A stretch of DNA of 42,333 nucleotides from Candidatus Omnitrophota bacterium (GTDB lineage: Bacteria; Omnitrophota; Gorgyraeia; Gygaellales; Profunditerraquicolaceae), in assembly GCA_016208765.1 (NCBI GenBank), contig JACQXK010000060.1:1-42333 (forward strand). The letters run 5' to 3'. A program made the translations under genes and the position numbers. The notes below the pieces were generated by a model. The model was given only the letters and a program-made list of their open reading frames with translations. It was not told where the DNA came from and made no database searches. Each line of letters begins with the position of its first letter. Position 1 is the stretch's first letter. Positions 31,188 through 40,200 of the stretch are shown here, in pieces.

Positions 31188-31669
31188 GACAATAATACTA
31201 GAGACACTACCCCGACAGCAATCCCTGCGCGTATCACCGTCGTGCGCTTACGGGTGCTTTTGGCAAAAATGCAACTTGAAACTCCTGCGGCAAAGAATAA
31301 AATCGCTACTAAAAACGAATTGTAAGAAACCAGTGCAACTGAAAATGAAATTGCCAGCGTTAAAAGCAGGGATATTTCAGGATTGTTAAATAGCAATATA
31401 CTTAACAAGGGCACTAAAGAAAAGGGGATAAGATAAACCGGAAGATTGTTCTTTAAGATAAAATAGCCAGGCACAAAAGCCAGCAAAAAGAGCAAAATCA
31501 GATACAGACGCTTGGGACATTTTAAACAAGGGTGCCTGCTCTTTGAATAAAAATGCAACAACAACAAAACAAAAGGAACGCCAATATTGATTTTTGCAAA
31601 GAATGCAAAAAGAAAACCTGCTGCGGCGAAAATGTATATTTTTAAATCTTTTTTACCGGGCTTTGTCAT
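31145..31669 (-). CDS. N-terminal membrane part of PgpH/YqfF-like protein (split by frameshift)
   Basis: From ATG 31669 (MTKPGKKDLKIYIFAAAGF onward) this frame gives about six transmembrane segments (FLFAFFAKINIGVPFVLLLL, LYLILLFLLAFVPGYFIL, ISLLLTLAISFSVALVSY) and then runs past the frameshift into unrelated codons (WECCRFLSIYSTR). In the correct frame the HD domain would follow directly. Unlike full PgpH there is no extracellular HDED domain before the membrane segments. It overlaps the end of phoH. Confidence 0.8.
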   Translation of the reverse strand: MTKPGKKDLKIYIFAAAGFLFAFFAKINIGVPFVLLLLHFYSKSRHPCLKCPKRLYLILLFLLAFVPGYFILKNNLPVYLIPFSLVPLLSILLFNNPEISLLLTLAISFSVALVSYNSFLVAILFFAAGVSSCIFAKSTRKRTTVIRAGIAVGVVSLVLLSWECCRFLSIYSTR

Positions 31670-32633
31670 AGGCTTCAATAATCCTCTGCACCAAAGCATG
31701 GCGCACAACATCAGAACCGGTAAAATAAATGAACCTTATCCCGTCAATATCTTTGAGAATATCCTGCGCCTGTAAAAGGCCTATAGGCTTTCCCTCAGGC
31801 AGGTCGCTCTGGGTCATATCTCCGGTAATCACGACCTTGGAATCAAACCCGAGGCGTGTCAAAAACATTTTCATTTGTTCGGCTGTGCAGTTTTGAGCCT
31901 CATCCAAGACAATAAAGGCATCGTTTAACGTACGGCCGCGCATATACGCCAGAGGAGCAACCTCAATAATACCGGTTTCAATATATTTCTCAATTCGTTC
32001 TGCTTCCATCATATCGTAAAGCGCGTCATAAAGCGGCCGCAGGTACGGAGATATCTTTTCATACATATCTCCGGGCAAATAACCAAGAGACTCCCCTGCC
32101 TCAATTGCAGGGCGAGTCAGAATAATCCTGCGCACCTCATGTTTCTTTAACGCCTCTACAGCACAGGCCATAGCCAAATACGTTTTTCCTGTTCCTGCTG
32201 GGCCGATGCCAAAAACAATATCAAACTTCTTGATTGCCTCAAAATATTCAATTTGCCCGTTTGTCCTCGGGCCGATTTGCCTTGCATCCGCCAAGCTCCT
32301 GTTCACACTTAAACTTGGAGGCTCAACAGGCAAGGCAGGAATACTCTGGACAGAAAGTTTTTCAGGAACTGCGCCTTTTTTAAACTTGTCAATCAACCCA
32401 GACAGGTCCATCATGCCCAAATCCGACTGCCCGGAGCGCACCGCGCTTAAAATATACTCTACTAAAGCCGATGCCTTTTTAACATTAGAAGTTACGCCGG
32501 TAATTTTGAGATGGTCGCCGCGGATACTCAGGGTAACATTAAATTCTTTCTCAATAATCTTGACGTTTTCGTCGCGCAAACCGCAAAGCACCTGCGCTTC
32601 CTGATGCGACTCTAATTTGACAATTTTATTCAT
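31653..32633 (-). CDS. phoH: PhoH-family ATPase (YbeZ-like)
   Basis: This 326-aa protein has a N-terminal KH-like RNA-binding part (SIRGDHLKITGVTSNVKKAS) and a helicase-like ATPase core with Walker A GPAGTGKTYLAMACAVEALK near residue 142, RIILTRPAIEAGESLGYLPG, Walker B FIVLDEAQNCTAEQMK near residue 240 and ITGDMTQSDLP. PhoH/YbeZ works with YbeY in rRNA maturation. It begins the PhoH-PgpH-YbeY-RecO set. Length and motifs are normal. Confidence 0.95.
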   Translation of the reverse strand: MNKIVKLESHQEAQVLCGLRDENVKIIEKEFNVTLSIRGDHLKITGVTSNVKKASALVEYILSAVRSGQSDLGMMDLSGLIDKFKKGAVPEKLSVQSIPALPVEPPSLSVNRSLADARQIGPRTNGQIEYFEAIKKFDIVFGIGPAGTGKTYLAMACAVEALKKHEVRRIILTRPAIEAGESLGYLPGDMYEKISPYLRPLYDALYDMMEAERIEKYIETGIIEVAPLAYMRGRTLNDAFIVLDEAQNCTAEQMKMFLTRLGFDSKVVITGDMTQSDLPEGKPIGLLQAQDILKDIDGIRFIYFTGSDVVRHALVQRIIEAYDKAR

Positions 32634-32663
32634 TTAATGAGCGCATAACTTATGAAATCCTGC

Positions 32664-33239
32664 TTATTTTAAATTCTCTTTTGGTTCAACCATTGCCTCA
32701 GGAGCCTTAAGATCAGAAGTAACAGGAATATTCAATACTTGCCCCGGCCTTACTCTATCCGGAGACTTCAGGAATTCCTTATTCGCTTCATATATCTTTG
32801 TCCATTTTCTGGTTGTCCCGTAAAATTTCTTGGAAATCTTCTGTAAAGTATCATTCTTCTGTACGGTATATTTTTCAAATCCTTCGGAAACAGGCGTTTC
32901 TGTTTCACTTATCTCAGGGATAGAACTCTGAGTAAGATAACCCTGATTTCCTTCGGGATAAGTTTCTTCTATTTTGGGAGAAGTTCCTGGACAGGCCGCC
33001 TTGTCTTTCTTCATTTTAAAAGGAGAGCCTATCTCAATTTCAAAAACCTGGGTAGTACGATCCGTCTTTCTCTCTTTTTCAGAACCTGCCGGAGGCTGTC
33101 CCTGTAAATACCCACGGTTACCCTCGGTCAAACCCTGGTCAATCCTGTCTCTTGTTAAAGGATATGTCCGCACAGTACAACCTGACAAAACCAAAACTGA
33201 ACCTAACCCAAGAACTGTTAAAGCGCTTGTTAACTTCAT
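32664..33239 (-). CDS. LysM-domain lipoprotein
   Basis: This 191-aa protein has a lipobox VLSGC (Cys21) for outer- or inner-membrane anchoring. A central region repeats the motif EGNRGYLQGQPP and EGNQGYLTQSSIP about 60 residues apart. Residues about 125-178 (YTVQKNDTLQKISKKFYGTT ... RVRPGQVLNIP) form one LysM domain, which binds peptidoglycan. It probably tethers the envelope to the wall. It lies between aspS and phoH as a single gene. Confidence 0.85.
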   Translation of the reverse strand: MKLTSALTVLGLGSVLVLSGCTVRTYPLTRDRIDQGLTEGNRGYLQGQPPAGSEKERKTDRTTQVFEIEIGSPFKMKKDKAACPGTSPKIEETYPEGNQGYLTQSSIPEISETETPVSEGFEKYTVQKNDTLQKISKKFYGTTRKWTKIYEANKEFLKSPDRVRPGQVLNIPVTSDLKAPEAMVEPKENLK

Positions 33240-33283
33240 TTCTTCCCTCCTCCATTAATAATGTTAATAAATTCTAACAAAAT

Positions 33284-34675
33284 CTATTTTGCCTTTTTTA
33301 TTACTGCAATTCCCAATTCTTTTAACTGTCTTTCAGCTACATCTGAAGGAGCGTTGGTTAACGGACACGCTCCGGTGCTTGTTTTAGGAAAGGTTATTAC
33401 TTCGCGAATACTTTCTTCTCCGGATAAGATCGTCAACAGGCGGTCCAGTCCATAAGCAACACCTGCATGAGGGGGTGCGCCGTATTGAAACGCCTCAAGC
33501 AAGAATCCAAACCTCTTGCGCGCCTCTTCTTCGCTAATGCCAATAATCTTGAAAATTCTCTCCTGTAAATTCTGGCTGTGAATTCTAATGGAACCGGAAC
33601 CAATCTCATTACCGTTTAATACCAAATCGTATGAACGCGACTTGACCTTGGCCGGATCAGATTCCAAAGCTGCTAAATCTTCCATTGCCGGAGAAGTAAA
33701 CGGATGGTGCTCGCTTTCCCAGCGCTTTTCCTCGTCGTTAAATTTAAAAAGCGGAAAATCCACTATCCAGACAAAAGCAAAATCAGAATTTAATTCCTTG
33801 CGCAAATCCGGCTTATCTGACTTGTACTTTTCCTGGGCCTGCGCATAGGTTAATCGCGGAAACGGTGTTTTAATTTCAATGCCTTTTAACTCTTTAAGAA
33901 TAAGCTGCATTAACTCTTCACTGAGTTTAAAAATATCCTCTTCATCCACAAACGACATCTCCATATCCAATTGCGTAAACTCCGGCTGCCGGTCAGCGCG
34001 CAGGTCCTCGTCGCGAAAACACTTGGCAATCTGATAATAACGCTCAATCCCTGATACCATCAGGATTTGTTTGAATAATTGCGGTGATTGAGGCAGGGCA
34101 TAAAACTGACCAGGGTTAAGCCGCGAAGGAACAAGATAATCACGCGCGCCTTCCGGAGTTGATTTAGTAAGAATCGGAGTTTCACATTCAATAAAATCCC
34201 TGGCTGATAAATAATTGCGGATGATCTTATAAAGGTTGCTTCTTAATTCAAGATTGTTGAAAACTTTTTTTCTGCGTAAATCAAGATAACGGTATTTTAA
34301 ACGACTCTCTTCTGAAACATTAAGCTCTTCCTGAATCTCAAACGGAGGATTAAGGCTTGGGTTTAATATCTCCACATTCTTTGCCAACACCTCAACTTCC
34401 CCTGTTGCTAATTTCGGATTAATTGTGCCTTGCGGCCGCGGGTTCACAACACCAGTGACCTTGATTACAAATTCACTGCGTAAATCCTGGGCAATTTTAT
34501 AACTTTCACCGGCATCTCTTGGGATAAAAGTAACCTGAGTCAAGCCGTATCTATCGCGGATATCAATAAAAATTAATTTGCCATGGTCTCTGCGGGTAGC
34601 AACCCATCCACAAAGCACAACTTCTTTCCCAACATCAGCTTTTGTTAACTGGCCACAAGTATGAGTTCTTAACAT
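33284..34675 (-). CDS. aspS: Aspartyl-tRNA synthetase lacking the GAD domain
   Basis: This class II enzyme is 463 aa, against about 590 for bacterial AspRS. It has the OB-fold anticodon domain (VGKEVVLCGWVATRRDHGKL), motif 2 YQIAKCFRDEDLRADRQPEF near residue 218, SDKPDLR and then, with only four residues between, FAFVWIVDFPLFKFND, motif 3 GVAYGLDRLL near residue 412. The GAD insert that normally lies between SDKPDLR and FVWxxDFP is absent. The reading frame is intact, so this looks like a real compact form rather than a truncation. It overlaps hisS by seven bases. Confidence 0.93.
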   Translation of the reverse strand: MLRTHTCGQLTKADVGKEVVLCGWVATRRDHGKLIFIDIRDRYGLTQVTFIPRDAGESYKIAQDLRSEFVIKVTGVVNPRPQGTINPKLATGEVEVLAKNVEILNPSLNPPFEIQEELNVSEESRLKYRYLDLRRKKVFNNLELRSNLYKIIRNYLSARDFIECETPILTKSTPEGARDYLVPSRLNPGQFYALPQSPQLFKQILMVSGIERYYQIAKCFRDEDLRADRQPEFTQLDMEMSFVDEEDIFKLSEELMQLILKELKGIEIKTPFPRLTYAQAQEKYKSDKPDLRKELNSDFAFVWIVDFPLFKFNDEEKRWESEHHPFTSPAMEDLAALESDPAKVKSRSYDLVLNGNEIGSGSIRIHSQNLQERIFKIIGISEEEARKRFGFLLEAFQYGAPPHAGVAYGLDRLLTILSGEESIREVITFPKTSTGACPLTNAPSDVAERQLKELGIAVIKKAK

Positions 34676-35910
34676 TTTAATTCCTTTAATAAATCACTAA
34701 AATTAACTTCTTTTTGCTCGCCCTTTTGCATATCCTTTAGCATCACTACGCCTTTTTTCAATTCATCGTCCCCAACAATCAATACAAATTTAGCGCCCAA
34801 GTCATTTGCCTTGCGCATAGCTGCTTTTAATGACTTATTCTCATAATCAATATCCGCAATAATATCATTTTTGCGCAATAAATCCAGCAATTTTATTGTT
34901 TCTTTTCTTGCTGTCTGGCCCAAAGAAATTATATAAACTAAATTACTCTTTTGCGTCTTAACCGCCGCGTTCTGCATACAAAGCAGCAGTCTTTCTACGC
35001 CAAAAGCAAAACCAATTGCACCGAGATCCGGCCCGCCTAACTCTTTAACAAGATTATTATATCTTCCTCCGGCACCCAGGGCATCCTGCGCCCCTAAATC
35101 AGGATGCGAAATCTCAAAGACTGTACCGGTATAATAATCCAAACCGCGCACTAAATAGGGCACAACCTCATAGTTAACTTTTAAAACATCAAGCCCTTCC
35201 CTGACTTTAGCAAAATGATCTTTACATTCCGGGCAAAGATATGTTTCATAAATATCCAGCCCGCGCACTATCTTCTGGCATTCTTCGTTTTTACAATCTA
35301 AAATACGTAAAGGATTCTTTTGATAACGCACCTGGCAATCCTCGCAAAGAGCATTTATCTTATCCTTGAGGGCACTTTGCAGGTTTGTGTTAAATTTAGC
35401 CTTATCTTTCTGGCAGCCTAAGCTGTTAATTTTTATTTTATAACCGGAAATACCAAAACGAGTAAGCAGGGTATTTGCTAAAGAAATTACTTCAACGTCT
35501 AAATCAGGGTCAAGTGAACCTATCACTTCGCAGCCGATATGATGAAACTGGCGCAGCCTTCCTTTTTGCGGCCGCTCAAACCTGAACATCGGCCCCACAT
35601 AATACAATTTTAAGAAACCATTTGTCTTGTCTAAATTATTTTCAATGTAACTGCGCACCACAGACGCCGTGCCTTCTGGACGCAAAGCATAAGTGTCTTC
35701 TTTATTGTGGATCAAAAACATCTGCTTCTGGACGATTTCTGCGGATTCACCGAGGCTACGGTTAAACAAGGCAGCATCTTCAATCACAGGCGGGCGAATT
35801 TCCTTGTAATTATACAAAGAAAAAACCTGACGGATAGTTTGCTCAATTTGTTGCCACAAAACTACCTCATCAGGCAGAATATCTTTTGTTCCGGCGATTC
35901 TTTTATACAT
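34669..35910 (-). CDS. hisS: Histidyl-tRNA synthetase
   Basis: This 413-aa class II synthetase contains AGTKDILPDE at its start, LRPEGTASVVRSYIENN near residue 76 (motif 2 and His-A), FRFERPQKGRLRQFHHIGCE near residue 112, LVRGLDYYTGTVFE near residue 257, GRYNNLVKELGG and GFAFGVERLLL (motif 3), then the anticodon-binding C-domain. A Cys-rich insert (CEDCQ...CKNEECQ...CPEC) near residues 190-225 may bind zinc, as in some bacterial HisRS. The pair hisS-aspS is a common arrangement. Confidence 0.95.
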   Translation of the reverse strand: MYKRIAGTKDILPDEVVLWQQIEQTIRQVFSLYNYKEIRPPVIEDAALFNRSLGESAEIVQKQMFLIHNKEDTYALRPEGTASVVRSYIENNLDKTNGFLKLYYVGPMFRFERPQKGRLRQFHHIGCEVIGSLDPDLDVEVISLANTLLTRFGISGYKIKINSLGCQKDKAKFNTNLQSALKDKINALCEDCQVRYQKNPLRILDCKNEECQKIVRGLDIYETYLCPECKDHFAKVREGLDVLKVNYEVVPYLVRGLDYYTGTVFEISHPDLGAQDALGAGGRYNNLVKELGGPDLGAIGFAFGVERLLLCMQNAAVKTQKSNLVYIISLGQTARKETIKLLDLLRKNDIIADIDYENKSLKAAMRKANDLGAKFVLIVGDDELKKGVVMLKDMQKGEQKEVNFSDLLKELKC

Positions 35911-35964
35911 AAATTTAGTTTAACTGCAAAGATATATCAATAAGATTGCGCGTTCAGAAGGGAA

Positions 35965-36237
35965 TTATCTAATTTTTTGTTTCATCTCCAAGCCAGATTT
36001 AAACACAACCACTTTTCTGGGAGGGACAGGAATTACCTGATTGGTGCGTGGATTCCTTCCGGTGCGGCTCTTTCTCTGTTTGATCTTAAAAACCCCGAAA
36101 TTCCTTAATTCAATCTTCTCGCCTCTGACTAAAGCATCTACAATAGAATCAAAGGTCATCTGCACGACTTTTTTAACATCAATCTGCTTTAGGCCACTTG
36201 CATCTGAAACCTTTAAAATTATGTCTTTTTTGGTCAT
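35965..36237 (-). CDS. HU/IHF-family DNA-bending protein
   Basis: This 90-aa protein has the HU fold: helices MTKKDIILKVSDASGLKQID, then the beta arm with RNFGVFKIKQRKSRTGRNPR and PPRKVVVFKSG, including the RNP/PRTN positions at the DNA-wrapping tip. HU and IHF shape the nucleoid; it cannot be told which one here. It has a near-consensus promoter upstream and a GGAGG ribosome site. Length is normal. Confidence 0.94.
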   Translation of the reverse strand: MTKKDIILKVSDASGLKQIDVKKVVQMTFDSIVDALVRGEKIELRNFGVFKIKQRKSRTGRNPRTNQVIPVPPRKVVVFKSGLEMKQKIR

Positions 36238-36262
36238 TTCTCTTACCTCCGATTTTATAAGT

Positions 36263-36291
36263 ATAATAAAACCAAAAGCTTACGCTGTCAA
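36263..36291 (-). promoter_or_regulatory. Sigma-70 promoter of the HU-like gene
   Basis: On the minus strand TTGACA (36286-36291) is followed after exactly 17 bases by TATTAT (36263-36268), close to the vegetative consensus. The start codon is 26 bases past the -10 element, so the leader is very short. Confidence 0.85.
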
Positions 36292-36301
36292 GGAATTTTA
36301 G

Positions 36302-36335
36302 CAGGCGATATGCAATCTTCAAGGCGATACGCAGA
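36302..36335. repeat. GGCGATATGC repeat upstream of the HU promoter
   Basis: GCAGGCGATATGCAATC and AAGGCGATACGCAG share the GGCGATA core with the repeats in nfnB and apbE. It is a third site of the same dispersed family, here in a noncoding gap. Confidence 0.6.
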
Positions 36336-36356
36336 TAACAGTTGTAATGGCCTTTC

Positions 36357-36515
36357 TTACCTAGCTCGCGATGCTTGACTCGCAGATATCTTAACAACCT
36401 TGCCATTACGCCATACTGCAAGAGGCCGGCCAGACTGCTTGTGCTCTTTGATTACCTCGCGCACCGCTTCTTTAAGCGCTTTAAAAGCTCGTATTTGTAA
36501 AGTTTTCTTATCCAT
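36357..36515 (-). CDS. Small protein (52 aa), partner of the zeta-like kinase
   Basis: From ATG 36515 (AGGTAAATTAGA leader) the product reads MDKKTLQIRAFKALKEAVRE then HKQSGRPLAVWRNGKVVKIS, with stop at 36357. The tail GRPLAVWxxGKVV recurs, in my recollection, in short proteins encoded beside zeta-type kinases, and fits a toxin-antitoxin partner. It starts seven bases after the kinase stop. Function as an antitoxin is inference; the sequence was too short for simple ORF calling. Confidence 0.65.
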   Translation of the reverse strand: MDKKTLQIRAFKALKEAVREVIKEHKQSGRPLAVWRNGKVVKISASQASRAR

Positions 36516-36521
36516 TCTAAT

Positions 36522-37094
36522 TTACCTCAATATTTCTGTAATTTTCTCAAATAAATCTTTATTAATAATCTCCACCTTCCCAAATTTACTTTGCACGATC
36601 AAACGGGGAACAGCATCTGCATTATTAAATAGCAACCACGAGTCTGATAAAGGACTGTAGTGGTGAAGAAAATTGTATATCCCTCTGTAGAATCTTCTTT
36701 TTACATCAACAGCCGGCACATCATGTCCGCCGGCAGCTACCCTGTCTTTTATGCGGCTCAATGCAAGTTCTGGATTTGGGATCCAAAGAAAAAAGATGTT
36801 GATAGAATAACCTTTCTTTTTTAATTCCTGTAAAAAAGAAATATAAGATTTACCCGATAATGTTGTTTCAAAAGCAAAATCAATATCCTTTTTTGCTAAA
36901 TCGTGAATTTGCTCAAGCACCAATCTGCCGGCTTTAATTGCCGCTGCCTGCGGAGAAAACGGCGATAGCCCCTGGGCAATGAAATCGGCATTAATAAAAT
37001 TTTGGCATTTTGCGTAGTTAGGCAGGAATTTCTTGGCAAATGTAGTTTTTCCTGAACCATTAGGCCCGGCAATAATATAAACATTACGTTTCAT
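36522..37094 (-). CDS. Zeta-toxin-like P-loop kinase
   Basis: This 190-aa protein has Walker A AGPNGSGKTTFAKKFLP near residue 8, FINADFIAQGLSP near residue 33 (zeta substrate motif NAD), FAFETTLSGKSY near residue 74 and PALSRIKDRVAAGGHDVP near residue 108. Zeta toxins phosphorylate UDP-activated sugars and block wall synthesis; relatives also act on other nucleotides. With the 52-aa downstream gene it could be a toxin-antitoxin pair. It is preceded by a noncoding gap and follows the giant gene. Confidence 0.8.
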   Translation of the reverse strand: MKRNVYIIAGPNGSGKTTFAKKFLPNYAKCQNFINADFIAQGLSPFSPQAAAIKAGRLVLEQIHDLAKKDIDFAFETTLSGKSYISFLQELKKKGYSINIFFLWIPNPELALSRIKDRVAAGGHDVPAVDVKRRFYRGIYNFLHHYSPLSDSWLLFNNADAVPRLIVQSKFGKVEIINKDLFEKITEILR

Positions 37095-37190
37095 AACTTA
37101 AATTATACCTTAAACAGAAATTCTCTGCAATGGATATATAAAGATGGCTGCATTGGTTGCAATAGTTGAATTAGTTGAATTAAAAAAATA

Positions 37191-37222
37191 GCTGTAGGGA
37201 AGATTTAAGCCTCCCCTACAGC
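37191..37222 (-). terminator. Intrinsic terminator after the giant gene
   Basis: Arms GCTGTAGGG (37191-37199) and CCCTACAGC (37214-37222) form a hairpin; on the minus strand it is followed by TATTTTTTTAA. It lies 31 bases past the giant gene stop. Confidence 0.75.
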
Positions 37223-37253
37223 CCCGTTATTATTTCGTCATTACTTGGTTTCT

Positions 37254-40200
37254 TTATCCTCTTCCCGAAAATATTTCCTTCAGCTCTTTTTCTGAAACTC
37301 CGGAATCAAGCACAACCAGCATATCTTTAAGTATAGGTGAAGAAACACAACATTCCTCTTCCTGGCTTCTTAAAGCTTCTGCTATCCACAACACTGCCTT
37401 CTGCCGCGCTTCTTCAAAATTTCCTGAATCAAGAGCTGAGGAAGCCTGCACAAATTCCTTAATTCGCTCTTCAGATGGTGTAATTCCTGCTTCAACCATC
37501 TTCTGAATCGCAAGGCATTCTTTGCTCAAACCGATATTATCCAATCTCACAATTGGCGAGCAGGCAATTACCGCTTTTAATGCACTACTTGAGTAGGTGA
37601 CAATCGGCAAAGCGCGAAAATCAATACCGCCAATATCATTTTTCTGCGTCTGAATTGCTGAGCTTGATTTGCTGCCTTTAAATTCAATAATAATGCGGTT
37701 GGCACCGTTAGAATTATCAATTTTAATTTCTTCCGCAGGTAATGAAGAAACCTGTTTAAGCCTACTATAATCGCTTCTTTTGTCAAAACTGCCATCAAAT
37801 TGCAAAAGTAAAAAATAGTCTGAATAATCAAAAGGAGCTTCTGTAAGCTCAATAACCATTCCTCTATCCAACACTATTGCCGGAATAGACACCTCGCTTT
37901 TTTTATTGACGACTATTAACAACTTCGCGCCTTCAAGTCCTGATTTTAGTTGACCTTTATCAGGAGTTAATCCTGCTTTTTGAATCAGTTTCCTTAATGT
38001 CTCAAGTGTTTCAGGATCATTTGTATCAATGGGTGCATGCCCGTAAGACATACCATTCGCAGCTGTTCCTACTTCTTGATGATTTCTTGTATTCAACCTG
38101 AGTTGAAATGTATCCAAAGATAATATCCCATCTCCGGCAGGATAATCAGCCTCAGTTTCAAAGTCAATTATTTCGTTATATGCATACCTATTGCCTATTT
38201 GTCCATATTGGCCTTCTAATTGAATTGTCCTTCCGTCATTTTCTTTAATTACACCTTCAGAATGAAAAGTACTGTATTCATCAGATGGCCCATATTCAGG
38301 AGTATATCTTCTAATAGTTAATTTGACGCGCATTCCCGGCTCAAGAGCCTCAAGTTCTTTTCTACTCACTGCCGAAGAAGCATGCAGCTTGCCTGAATAG
38401 TCGCCTTGATAATAAAATTGTATTTTCCCCAAGGCATATGTTGCCATTTCTTTGGCCTCGGCGCTTTTCTCTTCATCTGCCAAAACGCCATTTAAATATT
38501 CCACCATTGCCTCAACTTCAGTCCTGCCAACTTTTGGAGCACTTGTTACGCTGTCTTTTTTCCTTGGAACAAATATTCTCTTAAGCGCATTATCAACAAG
38601 ATCCTGCTTCCCCTTCGTTATCGCAGCTTTAAAAGTACCAAAATAACTACTAAATAATATATCCACTCCAGATGACGCAGCGCCAGCCGGCGAGGCGGCG
38701 GCAGATCCACTGATAGCCTCTGTCTCCTTTAAAAAAGCAGGATAACGCTGATAAAAAAACTTTAGGTTTCTTTGTGCGCTCGTTTTCGGGTTTCCAAAAC
38801 GATTTGACTCAATTACAGAATGGAAGGCATCCACTACCATTAAAAATTGATCTTTATCTGCTACTGGTAATTCATATAGCTCTCTTGTCAGGCTCTTTGT
38901 ATCTGGATGATTTTGTAATGAGGATATTTTTCTTAATATACCTGCAATTGAATTAGCAAGCTCTTTATTTGTAAGGGCTGACGAACCGACCCCATCCGCT
39001 TTGACGGCTGGTTTTCTTTTGCACAAATAATAGGTAAAAGATGGCTTGGTCAGAATATAATTGCTCTCTACTTTTACGAAAAACAGATTAGCTGTGGAAA
39101 AATCAGTTATTTCTTCGGGGGCATAAAGTAGTGCGGAGACTTGGTAACTTTGACCAACGGCAGGCATTCCTGTGGGATATGTTCCATGACTGTCAAAACT
39201 CCAACTTTGAAAGCTTACTATCTTATTTCCAGTTTCATCAAGAAGAGTGAGTACTGTTCTTATTCCATTTCTTGTGGTAAAATCACCGGGTATAGCAGAA
39301 GCAAATTCAATAACTTTCGCATCTGGATGTTTCGCTAATAATTTTTTGACTTCTTCCGGATAATTCGTAGGTACGGGAAGTGATTCAACAGAATAACCGT
39401 AGCCTCGCTTCCCCACTAATGCATCACTAATTATACTGCCTATGCGATCCAGAGAATTTATGTCCTTGATAACAATAAATAAATCTCCTCCTGATTTTCT
39501 TACAGATTTATAATCATAGTTATATGAAAACTTTGATAACAAAACTACTTTTGCCTTAGGACAGTTCCCTCTAACCATTCTTACAACATCTTCCAAGGAT
39601 AATGTTATTTTTTGCAAAGATACTACTACCACATCAGCATCTGGCCTCAGATCTGTGCTTACATTGGAGAACTCTTCACGTAACTCCTCGATTACCCATC
39701 TTCGTGAATTAAAATCATGGTCAACGTATACTAAATGCTTAACCGAACTAGATGCAGCTCCAGCCGGAGATGCGGTTTTACTCTGAAGTGGTCTTACTGT
39801 GCGAGCGTCGTAACGGTCTGCCTTGCCGGCTAACACATTCCGAATTATTTCTCCTAAATGTTCGTCTATATCGGGCATAATAACATAATCAGCTCCTAAT
39901 CCTCCTAATTCCCTAATCTTCTTCTGATTATGGTAAACATCGGATAATAGAATAACAGGGACATGAGGAAAATACTTCTTAACTTCAAACATACATTTAT
40001 TCAAATTTAAGGACCCACCTAAGCGTATAACTACTGCATCAGTAGTTGATAAAATATCTGTTGTTACTGTTTGAAATTCTTCTTTTAATAATGAAACTGT
40101 CCCTGACTTTGAAATACTACCCCTTTCATCAATATATAGCAGAGTATTAATTGGTCTTGACGAAACTGTTGCGCCAGCCGGCGAGGCAGCGGTGCCACTT

